NCBI GenBank assembly: GCA_023251595.1
Contig: JAHEYM010000192.1
Span: forward strand, 1,514 to 7,337
Source of the DNA: Bacteroidota bacterium
Lineage (GTDB): Bacteria; Bacteroidota; Bacteroidia; AKYH767-A; JABDAW01
DNA: 5,824 nt
Direction of reading: 5' to 3'
This document shows positions 3,536 through 5,824 of this stretch, in pieces. Every line of letters begins with the position of its first letter. Within the stretch, counting starts at the first letter, position 1. The position numbers and the translations under genes are program-made. A model generated the notes under the pieces. It was not told the origin of the DNA and made no database searches. It worked only from the letters and a program-made list of their open reading frames with translations.

Positions 3536-5824
3536 ATGATAAAGTTCAAACATCTGAGTGAGGCGGAGAGTTCTGAGACCGAGGCGCTTTATAGACAGTA
3601 CATAGCAAATCCAGATTCGGTGGATGACAATTGGAGGTTGTTTTTCGAGGGATATGAGTTTGCGCAAAAGTCCGAAAATGTCGGTTTTGAATCGGAATTT
3701 AAGGTGGTCAATCTCATAAACGGTTATCGTTCTCGTGGACATTTATTCACCAAAACCAATCCGGTTCGGGAGCGAAGGAAATATATCCCAACACTCGAAA
3801 TTGAGAATTTCGGTTTGACTAAAACGGATCTGAATACCATTTTTCACGCCGGTTCCCTGATCGGTTTGATTGAAGCGACTTTATCTCAAATCATTGAACA
3901 TCTTGAAGCGACTTATTGTGGAAGTGTTGGTGCTGAATATAAATATATACGAACGCCGGAAGTTGTGGATTGGCTCGAACAAAAGATGGAGAGTTCACAT
4001 AATTCAAAAATTTTTTCGATTGAAGAAAAAAAACATATTCTCACAAAATTAAATCAAGCAACGGCATTTGAAAATTTTATACATGTAAAATTTCTCGGTC
4101 AAAAACGTTTTTCACTTGAAGGAAGTGAAGCCATAATTCCTGCACTGGACGCAATTATCGAGTGTGGAGCCGAACTTGGAATTAAAGAATTTGTGATCGG
4201 AATGGCGCACCGTGGCAGATTAAATATACTCGCAAATACACTTGGTAAATCGTACGAAGAAATATTTACTGAATTCGAAGGATTGGAATATGATGAAAAT
4301 GATTTTGCGGGTGATGTGAAATATCATCTTGGGTTTTCCGGAAATGTTTCCACAAAAACAGGAAAAGAAGTTCATTTAAGTCTCGCACCAAATCCTTCCC
4401 ATCTTGAAGCGGTCGATCCGATTGTTCAGGGAATGGTCCGTGCAAAAATGGATAGCACACCGGGTGGGAATGAGAATTGGATCGCGCCTATTCTGATTCA
4501 TGGCGATGCAGCAATTTCCGCTCAGGGCGTGGTTTACGAGGTAATTCAAATGTCACAAATCAGAGGATTCAAAACAGGTGGAACGATACATCTGGTAATT
4601 AATAATCAAATCGGATTTACGACAAATTATATAAACGGAAGATCTTCCACTTACTGCACAGATGTTGCAAAGGTGACACTCTCTCCCGTGTTCCATGTGA
4701 ATGCTGATGACGTGGAAGCTGTCATATATACCATTCAATTAGCGATGGAGTTCAGACAGAAATTTCACCGCGATGTTTTTATTGATATGTTGGGATATAG
4801 AAAATATGGTCACAATGAAGGTGATGAACCAAGATTTACTCAACCTTTATTATATAAAGCGATTGCCTCACATCCGAACTTACGTGAAATATATAAAGAG
4901 AAATTATTGAAGCAGGGCGAGATTGAACAAGGGTTGGTGAAGGAAATGGAAACGGAATTCAAAACCATGTTGCAAAACGATTTAGAGACGGCTAAGAAAG
5001 TGAAAACACTTACCGATCCTGCTGCTTCAGAATATCCAAAAGGGAAATGGAAAGGTTTACGGGTTGCGACAAACAGCGATTTTGATTCTTCGCCAAATAC
5101 AGGTGTGAATAAAAATATATTGATTGAAATCGGAGAAAAAATAACAGATCTTCCAACCGATAAAAAGTTTTTTGATAAAACAGTTAAATTATTTGAGGAA
5201 CGGAAAAAGATGATTCAATCGGGTGAAAAAATTAATTGGGCGATGGCAGAATTGCTTTCTTATGGATCATTGATTTCTGAAGGGTTTCCTGTTTGGTTTT
5301 CGGGACAAGACGTAGAGCGAGGAACATTTTCGCACCGTCATGCTGTTGTTCCTGTTGAAGATAGTGAAGAACAATATTCACCCTTAAATAATCTTAAAAA
5401 AGATCAGGCAACATTTAATATATATAACAGTTTATTGAGTGAATATGCAGTTTTGGGATTTGAATATGGATATGCTTTATCTTCACCAAACACATTGGTC
5501 ATTTGGGAAGCACAGTTCGGCGATTTTGTGAATGAAGCACAGGTCATCATCGATCAATACATGAGTTCCGCTGAAGATAAATGGAGAATGATGAATGGCA
5601 TTGTTTTGTTATTGCCACATGGTTTCGAGGGACAAGGCGCGGAACACTCAAGTGCACGTCCCGAGCGAATTCTGCAGGCATGTGCGGAAAATAATATGCA
5701 GGTTGTGAATTGCAGTACTCCCGCTAATTTCTTTCATGTTTTACGTCGTCAATTAAAACGCGATTTCCGTAAACCATTAATTGTTCTTACACCAAAAAGT
5801 TTATTACGACATCCGCTTTGTGTT
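3536..5824 (+). CDS. sucA: 2-oxoglutarate dehydrogenase E1 component (3' end outside window)
   Basis: An open frame of 763 codons runs to the right edge without a stop. E1 is the thiamine-diphosphate (ThDP)-dependent decarboxylase of the 2-oxoglutarate dehydrogenase complex, converting 2-oxoglutarate to succinyl groups on E2 in the TCA cycle. The N-terminal segment has RQYIANPDSVDDNWRLFFEG (20-39), the usual E2-contact helix, then NGYRSRGH (62-69). The E1 core has RFSLEG (191-196), MAHRGRLN with His225, NPSHLEAV (286-293), the ThDP/metal motif GDAA (323-326) closed by NNQ (356-358), and KYGHNEGDEPRF with His426. The transketolase-type pyrimidine domain starts near 566, with SGQDVERGTFSHRHA at 589-603. 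Family members are usually about 900-940 residues, so roughly 150 are missing, including most of the C-terminal domain. The ATG is chosen because the conserved N-terminus begins right after it and no upstream in-frame extension is needed; there is no Shine-Dalgarno sequence. sucB would be expected downstream but is not visible. Confidence 0.96.
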   Translation, partial: MIKFKHLSEAESSETEALYRQYIANPDSVDDNWRLFFEGYEFAQKSENVGFESEFKVVNLINGYRSRGHLFTKTNPVRERRKYIPTLEIENFGLTKTDLNTIFHAGSLIGLIEATLSQIIEHLEATYCGSVGAEYKYIRTPEVVDWLEQKMESSHNSKIFSIEEKKHILTKLNQATAFENFIHVKFLGQKRFSLEGSEAIIPALDAIIECGAELGIKEFVIGMAHRGRLNILANTLGKSYEEIFTEFEGLEYDENDFAGDVKYHLGFSGNVSTKTGKEVHLSLAPNPSHLEAVDPIVQGMVRAKMDSTPGGNENWIAPILIHGDAAISAQGVVYEVIQMSQIRGFKTGGTIHLVINNQIGFTTNYINGRSSTYCTDVAKVTLSPVFHVNADDVEAVIYTIQLAMEFRQKFHRDVFIDMLGYRKYGHNEGDEPRFTQPLLYKAIASHPNLREIYKEKLLKQGEIEQGLVKEMETEFKTMLQNDLETAKKVKTLTDPAASEYPKGKWKGLRVATNSDFDSSPNTGVNKNILIEIGEKITDLPTDKKFFDKTVKLFEERKKMIQSGEKINWAMAELLSYGSLISEGFPVWFSGQDVERGTFSHRHAVVPVEDSEEQYSPLNNLKKDQATFNIYNSLLSEYAVLGFEYGYALSSPNTLVIWEAQFGDFVNEAQVIIDQYMSSAEDKWRMMNGIVLLLPHGFEGQGAEHSSARPERILQACAENNMQVVNCSTPANFFHVLRRQLKRDFRKPLIVLTPKSLLRHPLCV

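Noticed and set aside
3467..3742. Minus-strand open frame of 91 codons
   Set aside because: It overlaps the sucA 5' end antisense and ends in the C-run repeat block; sucA motifs on the plus strand are decisive.
3870..4052. Plus-strand open frame of 60 codons in another frame
   Set aside because: It lies within sucA in a different frame and is Lys/Arg-rich low-complexity translation.
4266..4738. Two minus-strand open frames of 64 and 61 codons (4266-4460 and 4553-4738)
   Set aside because: Both are antisense shadows inside the conserved ThDP-binding domain of sucA.

Overview
This looks like an ordinary, moderately AT-rich chromosomal segment of a member of the Bacteroidota. The case rests on three things: copies of the Bacteroidota sigma-factor -7 box (TAnnTTTG), one with a well-spaced -33 TTTG; A/T-rich start regions mostly without Shine-Dalgarno sequences; and proteins of familiar Bacteroidota type. 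I cannot place it below phylum.

Layout. 2-193 (+) is the 3' end of a gene that reads like DNA polymerase III delta subunit (holA). 234-638 (+) is a complete EVE-domain protein. It faces 766-1200 (-), a small single-domain retropepsin-like aspartic protease, which lies 10 nt downstream of and probably in one operon with 1211-2152 (-), malate dehydrogenase (mdh). 2372-3307 (-) is an exported ChaN-type (haem-binding uptake fold) protein. Divergent from it, 3536-5824 (+) is the first 763 codons of 2-oxoglutarate dehydrogenase E1 (sucA), the longest gene here, running off the right edge. mdh and sucA are both TCA-cycle enzymes but lie on opposite strands and are separated by the ChaN-type gene, so they are not one operon.

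The most distinctive non-coding property is that every intergenic gap longer than 10 nt carries repeated sequence: a heptamer array between holA and the EVE gene, mixed inverted and direct copies of a 15-17 nt motif between the EVE and protease genes, a related heptamer array plus five 26-bp palindrome-centred units between mdh and the ChaN-type gene, and degenerate octamers plus a C-run/hairpin block between the ChaN-type gene and sucA. Several arrays abut or enter functional sites: one supplies the ChaN-type gene's stop codon and one occupies the -33 position of the mdh promoter.

I see no defence island, CRISPR array, transposase, tRNA, rRNA or riboswitch. I found no convincing new multi-gene system; the points worth a second look are the repeat families and how they touch promoters and gene ends, a possibly leaderless sucA start, and the mdh-protease pairing. 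No gap exceeds 300 bases.
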